Assembly (NCBI GenBank): GCA_017654935.2
Contig: CM065699.1
Span: 10,217,622-10,281,621 of the forward strand
Source: Phymorhynchus buccinoides
Taxonomy: Eukaryota > Mollusca > Gastropoda > Neogastropoda > Raphitomidae
Direction of reading: 5' to 3'
DNA length: 64,000 bases
Every line of letters starts with the position of its first letter. Position 1 is the stretch's first letter. Made by a program: the position numbers and the translations under genes. Of this stretch, positions 1 through 13,100 are shown in pieces. The notes below the pieces were generated by a model. It saw only the letters and a list, made by a program, of their open reading frames with translations. It was not told the DNA's origin and ran no database searches.

Positions 1-640
1 TTCCCGACTTTTACATCATGGATGATGAGTCGTTATTGCATCCACTGAGTGATGACAGCGATGAAAATTCCCTTTTTTGTGAAAGATAGGAATTATAAGA
101 TCGTGAAGTGAAACTTACTGAAAGGGTAAGTGAATGGTTTTGATCTACATTTCCATTTCAGTCGTCTTAGGCTTCAACAGTCTGCAAAAGTAGGCAGTGA
201 ATGACTAGTGAATGCAGTTTGCGAATACACTTTGGCATTTTGATTTTTTTTGTGGAGCCATGCATCCCCATAACATCTTGGAATTCCTTTTGCAACTCAG
301 ACAGACATCTCGGCAACACATTCAAAGCAAAAAAAACCACAAAATCTGGTAGGGTATATTTTATTTTATTATTTTTCCGACGCTACCCCGCCTTTTGTAC
401 GGAGTGACGTCCCTTGGGTTAGGATTTCAGAGGTGATTGAGAGCACAGAGCGTCAGGCACAAGAGGGTTAACTCTTTTAGCCCAAGACATCACTCTAAGC
501 TCCCGCCAAATGCAAACTATACATTCACTGCCAAGCACCCTGCCATGTTTTTAAAAAAAGAGCTTTTGTCACCGTTTCTGTCATCAAAGCATTGCATGCG
601 CACTCCAAAAAAAAAGTTACTTCCCTCTCTTCCCTTCCCT
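1..640. other. No gene recognised
   Basis: AT-rich sequence left of the minisatellite at exon 9. A short acidic frame from 19 to 89 on the plus strand (MDDESLLHPLSDDSDENSL) resembles the acidic N terminus of piggyBac transposases, but too little is present to call it. Confidence 0.3.
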
Positions 641-644
641 TACT

Positions 645-925
645 CACCAGCATCACACTATATCCAGGAGGGAAGGCTAAACTAACTAACCACTCGTTGT
701 ACTCAATGTACTCACCTGCAGCACTACACTATATCCCGGAGGGAAGGCTAAACTAACTAACCACTCGTTGTACTCACCAGCATCACACTATATCCTGGAG
801 GGAAGGCTAAACTAACCAACCACTCGTTGTACTCAATGTACTCACCAGCATCACAGTTCACACTATATCCAGGAGGGAAGGCTAAACTAACTAACCACTC
901 GTTGTACTCAATGTACTCACCTGCA
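645..925. repeat. TDRD12: Minisatellite built on a TDRD12-like splice donor
   Basis: About five imperfect units of 55-80 bp with the shared core ATCCAGGAGGGAAGGCTAAA, then CTAACTAACCACTCG, then TACTCAATGTACTCAC. Read on the minus strand, each unit begins with GTGAGTACATTGAGTAC, so the authentic exon 9 donor (at 921/920) is one copy of a repeated donor-like sequence. Confidence 0.8.
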
Positions 926-1110
926 GCACTATGCTGTTCAAGTGTAACTCCTCCACCTCGTACACGGGCTGCGGCACCTGGAAGCCCCACGCCATGGTGC
1001 CCAAGAGCGGTTTGGGCATGGCCCGATCGGGCCGCCACACCAGGGGCACTTTGACCCGCCCGTTCTCCTCCTGATCATTGGATGGGCCGCTGTCCAACAA
1101 GCTGAGCAGG
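921..1110 (-). CDS. TDRD12: TDRD12-like exon 9
   Basis: 190 bp between TTTTGCCAG| and GCTGCAG|GTGAGT, phase 2 in and 0 out. It encodes LLSLLDSGPSNDQEENGR followed by VPLVWRPDRAMPKPLLGT and a QPVYEVEELHLNS tail. This is conserved-looking sequence after the linker. The intronic side of its donor is tandemly repeated (645-925). It is the last exon of this gene in the window. Confidence 0.6.
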
Positions 1111-4100
1111 CTGGCAAAAGAGAGGCGACTAGTGAAGACAAGCGTTAGAAACAACGAACGCCCAGGAAAAAGTATCCACACACACGCATTCTTAAAAACT
1201 AAACACACACACACACACATTCTTAAAAAACAGGACCATTTTCAGAGCAAAACCTACAGTTGAACAAACTTCATTGACCTATTTGGTGTTTGGGCAAGTA
1301 AAATTTATTCAGTTACTCACCCGGAGGATGAGTGAATTCTTTAAAGTTTGGCCAGCCCTGTGAGCGAGGAGATAAATAAACCATAAATTTACAAGGGTGC
1401 AACTCCCCCAAAATGAAAAAAACTGAAAGGTAGGGGTCCAGGGACCCATGGCCCCGGCAGGGTACAGGGGCAGAGCCCCGTCAGACGATTCAGGGGGGCA
1501 ATGATAACGAGACAGACAGCTAAAATGATAGAAAGAGACAGTTTGAGTCTGATAAGCCTTGTAATGATATTGCTGTTGTAAACTTCCAAGATAGAACAAC
1601 TAGACTAAGTTCAAAACGCCGCAAATCACTTGTGGTAATTTTTTTTTTTTTGGGGGGGGGGAATAAAAAAAACCAGAAGTTCACTTTCTGGTAAAATTAA
1701 AAATACTGAAATCAGTGTAAAAATGAAAGAGTAGCACCCATGACAAACACTTATAAAACAAAACAGAAGACAACAACAACAACAGCATACAACCAGCGCA
1801 CAAACCTCTCCGCCTTTTCGCAGGCCTTCCGCTGCTCCATCACCCACCCTTCCTCGTTCAGATCGATGTCGCGCAAATTGATGACATCACACGGCAGCGA
1901 CGACGTCACGTCCGCCTGCTTTGAGCCTTGATAAGACGTCATCGATCCTTCACTCTGCGCTTTCTGACACTTCTTTCCCACATCGATAAGGCTAGGGGAG
2001 GAGCCGGTGTTTGACTTAGGCCCGTTTGTGTTGGACTTTGATTCGCCAGCTTCTCTCCGCTTGTTGTCGTGGTACCTGCGGATTATGTCGGATCGGCTCT
2101 CTGTGGAAGCTGAGGTGGCCTTGATCCTCGCTAACGCGGCTTCAGCAGCAATAGAGGGCTTATGGACAACCTTATCCAGCCGACTACTTGCACTCTGAAA
2201 AACAGGCCTGTCTGTGTTTCTGGCAGAAGCACCACTTTCTTTCGACACAGATGACACCTTGTTGGCAGCGACGACATTCACATTTTCGGCATTCTTCAGA
2301 AGGGCCGCAGGTGAAGAGGGTGGAAGAAGGGAGGGGGAAGAAGGCAAGCCAACAATCGACTGCACCCTTTGAAGGAGATCCTCTCGATTCAGCGTTCTAA
2401 AGCTACCCCGACCCCTTCCTGCAGACACTACCGTCCCTGGGGAGTTCACCCCTGAAGGGCTTGTTGCTGTCGCTGAAGACTGGCTGGTGGGCTTACACGC
2501 TTCGGCTCCTACGTCTGCGGCAGCTGCTGTAGCTCCAGAGGAAGGGGGCGGCACAGAACTGGGCGATGAAGCCGAGGATTTCTGCGTCAAATGACCAGGA
2601 CTGTCAGCTTGACCCAGAGGTACAGGAGACATTCCGTTCATCTTCAGCTGTGAGGAGGAGGTCACGATTGGCGACGTCTTCCTGTCAAGGCTGAAGCTCT
2701 GAAGCTCCGATTTCGAGCTGCTGTCCGAATCCGAGTTAGGCGACCCCCTAGTAGGAGTAGCAGCAGCAGCGGGGATGGTGCGAAAACCACCACCGTGTCT
2801 CAAGGCATCGGTCTGCGTTGGCGACAAAACTTCAGCGGCATTCTTGGGACTACTTCCTCCGCTAAGCACTCCACCCCCGTCCAACCCGGAACTCGGCCTT
2901 GACCCTAGCACTGGCCCCGGTTTAACCTTGGCCTTTCTGTGGGAGTCTGTCATTGCCTCGGTGTCAGAGTCGTGTTTCCTTTGACCTTTCTGCAAGCGCT
3001 TGATTTTGGACAGGACGCTTTTGACTTTGTCGTCGGGAAGTGGATCTCTCTCCGGCGTTGTGGCGTCGTCGCTGAGGTACTGCGCAGCAGCGCCATAATC
3101 CATGCTGGAATGTCGGCCACTGTGGAGCGCTGGGGGTGATGTTAGCTGCTGGTTCTCACTCCCCCTCTCTCCTCTGTGGCTGTTACTGGTGACAGGAGAG
3201 GTCCTCAGGGTTGAAACATCAGCGTCGTCTTCTGCCAAAGACAAAATATAAAAAACCATTTTGCGGTTCAAAATTCTATACACAGAGATGTTTGCATCGT
3301 AAAAATTTGAAGTAAATTCAAATATGAATCTATTTGATTTCATAGCAGATCACATTAGATTTCCTAATTTTCTCAAACAACTTTATTATCTCTTAGAGAG
3401 AAATTAAGACATTTCAACTCTATTCTCAATACATCATGGATCCTTTTTAGTACCGTGCTGTTTCACCGTGCAAAGCTCTCACATAATCTTTTTTAAAAGG
3501 ATGGGAAAAGAGTCCGCTGACATGACAAGATGACCTAACCCACGGTGTAGGCAAACTCCTCCTTAACCAGATGTCTGTTAAGTTGACCAGCTGAAATACC
3601 CCCTCCCCCCTCTCTCTCTGCTACCCCCACTCTCCCAAAGGCTGCAGCACTAACTGGGGTACTTGTCTGTTGATGTTGACCAGCTGACCTAGCCCCCCTC
3701 CCCCCCCTTACCACCACCACCCCCCACCTTCCCCTACCCCTCTCCCCAAGGCTGCAGCACTAACTGGAGTACATAGCATACTCCTTGTCTGTTGATGTTG
3801 ACCAGCTGACCTAGCCCCACCTCCCTCCCCCCTACCCCTCAACCCAAGGCTGCAGCACTAATTGGAGTACATAGCGTACTCCTTGTCTGTTGATGTTGAC
3901 CAGCTGACCTAGCCCCACCTCCCTCCCCCCTACCCCTCAACCCAAGGCTGCAGCACTAATTGGAGTACATAGCGTACTCCTTGTCTGTTGATGTTGACCA
4001 GCTGACCTAGCCCCACCTCCCTCCCCCCTACCCCTCTCCCCAAGGCTGCAGCACTAACTGGAGTACATAGCATACTCCTTGTCTGTTGATGTTGACCAAC

Positions 4101-7100
4101 TGACCTAGCCCCACCTCCCTCCCCCCTACCCCTCAACCCAAGGCTGCAGCACTAATTGGAGTACATAGCGTACTCCTTGTCTGTTGATGTTGACCAGCTG
4201 ACCTAGCCCCACCTCCCTCCCCCCTACCCCTCAACCCAAGGCTGCAGCACTAATTGGAGTACATAGCGTACTCCTTGTCTGTTGATGTTGACCAGCTGAC
4301 CTAGCCCCACCTCCCTCCCCCCTACCCCTCAACCCAAGGCTGCAGCACTAATTGGAGTACATAGCGTACTCCTTGTCTGTTGATGTTGACCAGCTGACCT
4401 AGCCCCACCTCCCTCCCCCCTACCCCTCAACCCAAGGCTGCAGCACTAATTGGAGTACATAGCGTACTCCTTGTCTGTTGATGTTGACCAGCTGACCTAG
4501 CCCCACCTCCCTCCCCCCTACCCCTCAACCCAAGGCTGCAGCACTAATTGGAGTACATAGCGTACTCCTTGTCTGTTGATGTTGACCAGCTGACCTAGCC
4601 CCACCTCCCTCCCCCCTACCCCTCTCCCCAAGGCTGCAGCACTAACTGGAGTACATAGCATACTCCTTGTCTGTTGATGTTGACCAACTGACCTAGCCCC
4701 ACCTCCCTCCCCCCTACCCCTCAACCCAAGGCTGCAGCACTAATTGGAGTACATAGCGTACTCCTTGTCTGTTGATGTTGACCAGCTGACCTAGCCCCAC
4801 CTCCCTCCCCCCTACCCCTCAACCCAAGGCTGCAGCACTAATTGGAGTACATAGCGTACTCCTTGTCTGTTGATGTTGACCAGCTGACCTAGCCCCACCT
4901 CCCTCCCCCCTACCCCTCAACCCAAGGCTGCAGCACTAATTGGAGTACATAGCGTACTCCTTGTCTGTTGATGTTGACCAGCTGACCTAGCCCCACCTCC
5001 CTCCCCCCTACCCCTCAACCCAAGGCTGCAGCACTAATTGGAGTACATAGCGTACTCCTTGTCTGTTGATGTTGACCAGCTGACCTAGCCCCACCTCCCT
5101 CCCCCCTACCCCTCAACCCAAGGCTGCAGCACTAATTGGAGTACATAGCGTACTCCTTGTCTGTTGATGTTGACCAGCTGACCTAGCCCCACCTCCCTCC
5201 CCCCTACCCCTCAACCCAAGGCTGCAGCACTAATTGGAGTACATAGCGTACTCCTTGTCTGTTGATGTTGACCAGCTGACCTAGCCCCACCTCCCTCCCC
5301 CCTACCCCTCTCCCCAAGGCTGCAGCACTAACTGGAGTACATAGCATACTCCTTGTCTGTTGATGTTGACCAACTGACCTAGCCCCACCTCCCTCCCCCC
5401 TACCCCTCAACCCAAGGCTGCAGCACTAATTGGAGTACATAGCGTACTCCTTGTCTGTTGATGTTGACCAGCTGACCTAGCCCCACCTCCCTCCCCCCTA
5501 CCCCTCAACCCAAGGCTGCAGCACTAATTGGAGTACATAGCGTACTCCTTGTCTGTTGATGTTGACCAGCTGACCTAGCCCCACCTCCCTCCCCCCTACC
5601 CCTCAACCCAAGGCTGCAGCACTAATTGGAGTACATAGCGTACTCCTTGTCTGTTGATGTTGACCAGCTGACCTAGCCCCACCTCCCTCCCCCCTACCCC
5701 TCAACCCAAGGCTGCAGCACTAATTGGAGTACATAGCGTACTCCTTGTCTGTTGATGTTGACCAGCTGACCTAGCCCCACCTCCCTCCCCCCTACCCCTC
5801 TCCCCAAGGCTGCAGCACTAACTGGAGTACATAGCATACTCCTTGTCTGTTGATGTTGACCAACTGACCTAGCCCCACCTCCCTCCCCCCTACCCCTCAA
5901 CCCAAGGCTGCAGCACTAATTGGAGTACATAGCGTACTCCTTGTCTGTTGATGTTGACCAGCTGACCTAGCCCCACCTCCCTCCCCCCTACCCCTCAACC
6001 CAAGGCTGCAGCACTAATTGGAGTACATAGCGTACTCCTTGTCTGTTGATGTTGACCAGCTGACCTAGCCCCACCTCCCTCCCCCCTACCCCTCAACCCA
6101 AGGCTGCAGCACTAATTGGAGTACATAGCGTACTCCTTGTCTGTTGATGTTGACCAGCTGACCTAGCCCCACCTCCCTCCCCCCTACCCCTCAACCCAAG
6201 GCTGCAGCACTAATTGGAGTACATAGCGTACTCCTTGTCTGTTGATGTTGACCAGCTGACCTAGCCCCACCTCCCTCCCCCCTACCCCTCAACCCAAGGC
6301 TGCAGCACTAACTGGAGTACATAGCATACTCCTTGTCTGTTGATGTTGACCAGCTGACCTAGCCCCACCTCCCTCCCCCCTACCCCTCAACCCAAGGCTG
6401 CAGCACTAATTGGAGTACATAGCGTACTCCTTGTCTGTTGATGTTGACCAGCTGACCTAGCCCCACCTCCCTCCCCCCTACCCCTCAACCCAAGGCTGCA
6501 GCACTAACTGGAGTACATAGCATACTCCTTGTCTGTTGATGTTGACCAACTGACCTAGCCCAACCTCCCTCCCCACCCTACCACCTGCTTTTCCCTACCC
6601 ATCTTCCCAAGGCTGCAGCGCTAACCGGAGTACATGGCAAAGGCATACTCCTCCTTAACCAGATGTCTGTTGAAGTTGACCAGCTGACCCACCCTACCAC
6701 CCCTGCTTTCCCCTACCCCTCTCCCCAAGGCTGCAGCACTAACTGGAGTACATGGTGAAGGCGTACTCCTCCCTGACCAGGTGGCTGTTGACGTTGACCA
6801 GCTGACCGCTGAGCTGCAGGTACAGAATCACCTCCAGCTTGCCCCCTCCCCCAACACCTCACTCTCTCCCCAAGGCTGCAGCACTAACCGGAGTACATGG
6901 CGAAGGCGTACTCCTCCTGGACCAGGTGGCTGTTGACGTTGACCAGCTGACCGCTGAGCTGCAGGTACAGAATCACCTCCAGCTTGCCCCCTCCCCCAAC
7001 ACCTCTCTCTCCCCAAGGCTGCAGCACTAACCGGAGTACATGGCGAAGGCGTACTCCTCCCTGACCAGGTGGCTGTTGACGTTGACCAGCTGACCGCTGA

Positions 7101-10100
7101 GCTGCAGGTACAGAATCACCTCCAGCTTGCCCCCTCCCCCAACACCTCACTCTCTCCCCAAGGCTGCAGCACTAACCGGAGTACATGGCGAAGGCGTACT
7201 CCTCCCTGACCAGGTGGCTGTTGACGTTGACCAGCTGACCGCTGAGCTGCAGGTACAGAATCACCTCCAGCTTGCCCCCTCCCCCAACACCTCACTCTCT
7301 CCCCAAGGCTGCAGCACTAACCGGAGTACATGGCGAAGGCGTACTCCTCCCTGACCAGGTGGCTGTTGACGTTGACCAGCTGACCGCAGAGCTGCAGGTA
7401 CAGAATCACCTCCAGCTTGCCCCCTCTGCTCTCCTCGCCCTTCACCAGCACTTTGGCCTCTTCGCACTCTGGACAGGAATAAATACAGTGGAACTTCCCT
7501 TATAAGACCTCCCATTATAATAATAATAATAATAATGACAATTTATATAGCTCTTATTCTCCTTACGGGGCTCTAAGTGCTTCACAAAGAAGCTAAAAAT
7601 CTGAGCAAAAATTTACGTCCCCCCCCCCCCCCCCCTTTCACACTCCCCTAGAATCCAAACCATTACAAATAGCGTTTTCCACGCAAAAAGCATTTTCTCA
7701 CACTACCCCCCCCCCCCCCCCCCCCTTGCCTGCCCCCGCATTCACCATCCCCCTTCAAAGACCTCAAGCTGACCTACTTTTCATAGATATGCACACACAC
7801 ACACACACACACGCGCGCATGCTATAAGACTCACTCCCACATAAGACCTACTTCACTGAGACTGCCTTTCTTTGTATTAAAATTACCTCCCTTATAAGAC
7901 CTCATTTTGGATGAATGTTAAGGTCTTATAAGGGAGGTTCCACTGTAACATTACAAAATTTTACGCATTATACAGCGCAAAATATTAGAATGCGCAGCCT
8001 CCAAATTAACCACAGAATCCTGATATTGTTTCCATAGTTTCTTACAATAGTGTATACATGTATTATAAGGCACAGGGGTCTCATTCTGGGTAAAAAGCAT
8101 CGCCTAATAGTCCGTCAAATGTACCTTCTTTTTTTTTTTACTATAAGGCGATACTTTTTTTCCCCTAGATTCAACCCCTGTGCCTTATAATGTGACATAA
8201 AATAATTTAAAAAATATAATAAATCTGAAATTTGGGTAAAATTAGGAGGATGCGCCTTATAGTCAGAAAAATTTATATATCGTCACACTCGAAGCAAATT
8301 GCCTATCTCATTGCTTTTAAGAAAACTGAGAAACTCTGACATTACATCACTTATACAAAGACATGAGATATTTTACAAAATCACATCAAATGTAATTTTG
8401 GATCGTAACATTTGTCCAAGTTTTGGCATAGCTGTAGATGAAGACCCTCTCAAGGGTTCTCTTTCAAAAGTTCTAAATTGCAAAGTTGACCAAGTCCAAC
8501 TTTGTCCACATATCGTCCCACTACACATGTATGACCAGCGTGAGAGTAAAACCAAAACCTAAAAAAGACAAAGAAGAGCACATCATAATTTCTGGCTCTG
8601 AGTACAATTAAAAACAAAATAGAATCACAACCCTAAAAAAAGTTTTCTTTAAAAATCAAATAAACACACAGAAAATGATACATGCACTCACTCTCTCACA
8701 CACACACTGAAATTCAAGAGTTACACAGATCAACATCTGACAAACTTACCATCAGTGGCCTGCACGAAGTAGGTTTCAGCCGAGCTGTCCCATTTGAGTG
8801 CAGGCCTGCAAAATGCCAAAGTATTGACCCTTCAAATGTAGGTACCGTATTTTTCAAACTAAACTCCCCTAAATTTTACACAAAATTCAGATTTTGTTGC
8901 TACACTTTCTTACTTAGCCATATTAACTCATTCAAGTCGTTCCGGCCATAATATATGTCCGGAATTAATAGATAGCTGTCAATTTGATGCATTTGCTTCA
9001 AGGGAAGTAAATCTGTGTGCACACCATACCTTGGTCACTTCTAAACTCACTTCGCTCCCTTAGACCACAATTTTGACTCTGACTTTGCTTTAGTAGTGGT
9101 CTGTTGTGGGGAAACCAATCGGTGTATAGAGCTTTTCTTTAAAAAGTCTACATATAAAAAAGTCTGATCTACCACTTCCCTATGTTTGAACTTGAAGTAA
9201 AAACCTGTAATCTTCTTTCATTTCTCCTTTTGTTTATGTATGTCTCGTTTGTGTGTATGGCTGGAGTGATTTGTTTATGTATGTCTTGTTTGTGTGTATG
9301 GCTGGAGTGATTTGTTTATGTATGTCTTGTTTGTGTGTATGGCTGGAGTGATTTGTTTATGTATGTCTTGTTTGTGTGTATGGCTGGAGTGATTTGTTTA
9401 TGTATGTCTTGTTTGTGTGTATGGCTGGAGTGATTTGTTTATGTATGTCTTGTTTGTGTGTATGGCTGGAGTGATTTGTTTATGTATGTCTTGTTTGTGT
9501 GTGTGGCTGGAGTGATTTGTTTATGTATGTCTTTTTTTGTGTGTATGGCTGGAGTGATTTGTTTATGTATGTCTTGTTTGTGTGTATGGCTGGAGTGATT
9601 TGTTTATGTATGTCTCGTTTGTGTGTGTATGGCTGGAGTGATTTGTTTATGTATGTCTCGTTTGTGTGTATGGCTGGAGTGATTTGTTTATGTATGTCTC
9701 GTTTGTGTGTATGGCTGGAGTGATTTGTTTATGTATGTCTCGTTTGTGGGTATGGCTGGAGTGATTTGTTTATGTATGTCTCGTTTGTGTGCATGGCTGG
9801 AGTGATTTGTTTATGTATGTCTTGTTTGTGTGTATGGCTGGAGTGATTTGTTTATGTATGTCTTGTTTGTGTGTATGGCTGGAGTGATTTGTGAGGTTTT
9901 TTTAATGATTCAAAATCGTTGCGATGCGAATGAGTTAAGATGGCACAGGGGTCCCAGGTCTGGGAAAACAGTATCGCCTTATACTTTTCAGTTGCAGTCC
10001 GTAAAATACAGTCGATTTCTACAGAACATTATTGCACGAAGTTTAAGTTGAACAGTTCCACCCTCTACCTCCACACCTAACCCCAGTCACCCCCTAATAA

Positions 10101-13100
10101 TTAATAGTAATAATAATAATAATCAGCATTTATATGCGCTTAATCTTAAACAAGCCCTAAGCGCTTACAATAATAAACAAATAAATGAATACCCCCCCCC
10201 CCCACAAAACAAAGACAAACAACAACAGCAACAACAACAAGCAGTAGAAAATATGAGAATGTCAAACATTTCCTCGCATACACACACGCATATGCGCGCG
10301 CACACAAACGCGCACACACAAACAAAACACACGCACACACACCACACCACAACACACGCCCACACAAACACACGCGCAGAGAAGGAACAAAAATTATAAT
10401 TATTATGGACATCTGTATAGCGCTCTACTCCTTTTGCAGGGAGCTCAGCGTTGTACATCAACATCAAAATAAACAATAAAATACAATAAATAAGTCCTAT
10501 GCACATGAGACAACACACAAATAAAATACATACGAATAAGCATAGGCACATAAATCATACTAGGGCTAAAGAACAAGATATATTAACTTTACATTTTCAA
10601 TATCAACACACACAAATCTTCCCTTTATAATGGTTAACCTATGGCGATATTTTTCACGCCAGAGGGCAGTCAATGCACTAGGGGCTTATCACGCGATTTT
10701 CTTACTTGGGCGTAGTGAGAGAGAGAGTGATGGTAGGACCACTCACTGTCTCTCTCTCTTTCTTTATCCCCAACTAATAATATAGAGAGGATTAGCCCCA
10801 CACGAGCGTCAAGTCTCTCATTCAGAAATTTCATTTCAAAGATTATTGCTCTGTCTTTATTTATAAGCACAGATAATCAGAAATAACACTGGACAAACAG
10901 ACACAAATACAACACTTGTTACTTTGATACATTTTCTGTGGACATTGGTAGGATTACTTTTTTTTTTTTTTGCTGTCCCATCTTCTAGGACGCACAGGGG
11001 CGTTGCTCCCACGCCGCTCATTCCGAATCCCTATTCTCAGCAACATCCTGCCTTGTCAGGTCGCAGAATCCAAAACCAGCAGTCCAAGGGGAGCAAAATT
11101 GAGTAGGATTACTTTCGAGTATTAACCCTTTCGTTCCTGAGAACTGCTTTTGAGGTTGAATGGGAACAACTGCAGATTCCTAGCTTTATAGAGCTCTCTG
11201 TCTCCGTATTCCTGGGTTTCCAGAGAGAGTAAAACTGTATAAAGGGGTGCTATGTTATTGTGAATATGCGGCATGTTTTCAGTAGCCGGTTTCTCTTTCA
11301 TAAACAATACTTGCCCCAGTAAGAAAAGGGAAAAACCCTCATTGCAATGCAATTATAGAAGAGCAAAGTAATAACAGTTGCATCATATTGCATATCACGA
11401 GCAAAAGAGGCCCGTAGGAATCAACGGGATAAAATTTATCAGCAGCTAAAGAGGGTCTCAGGAATGAACAGTAGTTGAAACTTCTCTAAATACAGAAACC
11501 AAAGAGTTAATGCATGCCTGAAATGAAATCAGATACGTCTAGTGGATTCTGGTGTGAACAGTGGGGAGGCTTTCCCCCCGACCCTGTCAGTCTGAAGCGT
11601 TTTCACTGCAAGATTTAGGACTTGACTCTTCTTCTTCTTCTTCGATCACTCAGTTTCTTGTCAATTATTAGCGTAGATGTGTCATGCTGCCGTTATGCAC
11701 CTAACTAATAAATAGTTAGGCCCAGCAAGTCCGACTTTGGCTGGAGGAAATCTTTTTGAAAGCGTTTCTTCACAAAAGGCAGAATGGACCGGTAAGGCAG
11801 AAAGATAGTAGATGACAGTGAGCAAAGGGCCAAAGTGAGAGATTAGAGGAAGTTACAAGCACAGAACTTCCAGAAGGTGGGGGAACTATTTATACAAAAG
11901 ATCCCCCCACATGATTCAAAAACTTCGACATACCTCTTTGGGACGTGGATTCCCGTGTCGGTGGGTTCGATGACCAGGGTCAGAGGTCGCACACCCCATA
12001 ATTTCATGGCCCGCACCTGGAACGGCACTTCACGCCCGTGGAACTGCTCAGGGAGCTTGAACAGCCTGAAACAACAAGGAAAAGCGACGCTGAAACTCTG
12101 CAAGCTGTACTGTACTTATTTAGATGCTGTGCTTCCCTTACATGCACATACTACATCCCGCTACCAAGAGACTTGGCAACAACTCTCTGATATTTTTGTC
12201 TTGCTTTGATTTGGCTCAACTGTTTGGTACTGCTGTTCGTAGGAATGACCATAAAATAAATTATGTCCAGGGCTCCCAGGGACCCCCATTTGGGGGTCTA
12301 TGAAGCACTAAAAGTCTACAGGACCCTCTAAAAGAATGTGCAGGGGTGTCCCAGGGATGCACTAGAAAAATTATTTTTAGCATTTGCTATGCCACTGGGA
12401 CCCTCTATCCTGCCTCTAGGATCCTCTATACTGTAAGTGAAGGAGTCCCTGGGACCCCTTGTTTTGCGGGATGATTGGGAGCCCTGTATGTCTATGCTGA
12501 GCAGGTAAAACTTGAATAATCCTGAAACTCCCATTATTTAGAACAATACACATTCCAACAAGAACCCCCAATGAGGCTTTATACCGAAATTTCTCTGCCC
12601 CTATCTCGTGACCTGAGATGCGAACGCCACTTACTTAAGATTATCGCCCTTGCCTGTCAGGAACTAGTAATATATACCACAGAAAATTATCTGCTCCTGA
12701 CTCATCACCAGGGGACATCGGCAGTTCAGGCCTAAATTGTCGCCCTTTTGTGTTGCCAAGGAGTAGTATAAAGCCTCATTCTGTTTGTGTTAGTAAGCAG
12801 TGGTAACAGCATGTAATGTTTTAGTTTGTTAGTTGGTCATTTACAGTACCATCAACAGCTATGGTCATTGTGTAGGACTCTTGCGAAGGACACACCAAAC
12901 ATAAGGTTCAGTTCAACAGTTCAATCGCACCATGTGTGTGTCTGCTGTGAGTAGTTTTACACAAGTGCATTGTGGGATACAAACATCTTTCTACAGAAAT
13001 AAATGGATGGTCCTATACCACCAATCCACAAACATGACCAATCATCAACATACTCCCCCCCCCCCACCTTGGAGTCTTTCCCAGAGGCTCCAACACACAC

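Larger units (their letters stand above)
8843..10011. mobile_element. TIR element split by a nested TTAA element
   Basis: Outer ends TACCGTATTTTTC (8843) and CCGTAAAATACAG (about 10000), with CACAGGGGTCCCAGGTCTGG inside the right part, match the 54174 family. It is interrupted by the 8933-9938 insertion. Confidence 0.55.

Noticed and set aside
1320..1355. Small exon-like stretch on the minus strand between TDRD12-like exons 8 and 9
   Set aside because: It has a CTCGCTCACAG| acceptor and CCGG|GTGAGT donor, but including it breaks the reading phase, whereas exon 8 joins exon 9 directly in phase.
3930..5900. Repeated identical 68-codon frames in the 98-bp array
   Set aside because: They are by-products of the tandem repeat read on the minus strand, not a gene family.
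3536..6590. CRISPR-like regular spacing
   Set aside because: Units are contiguous with no unique spacers, and the genome is eukaryotic.
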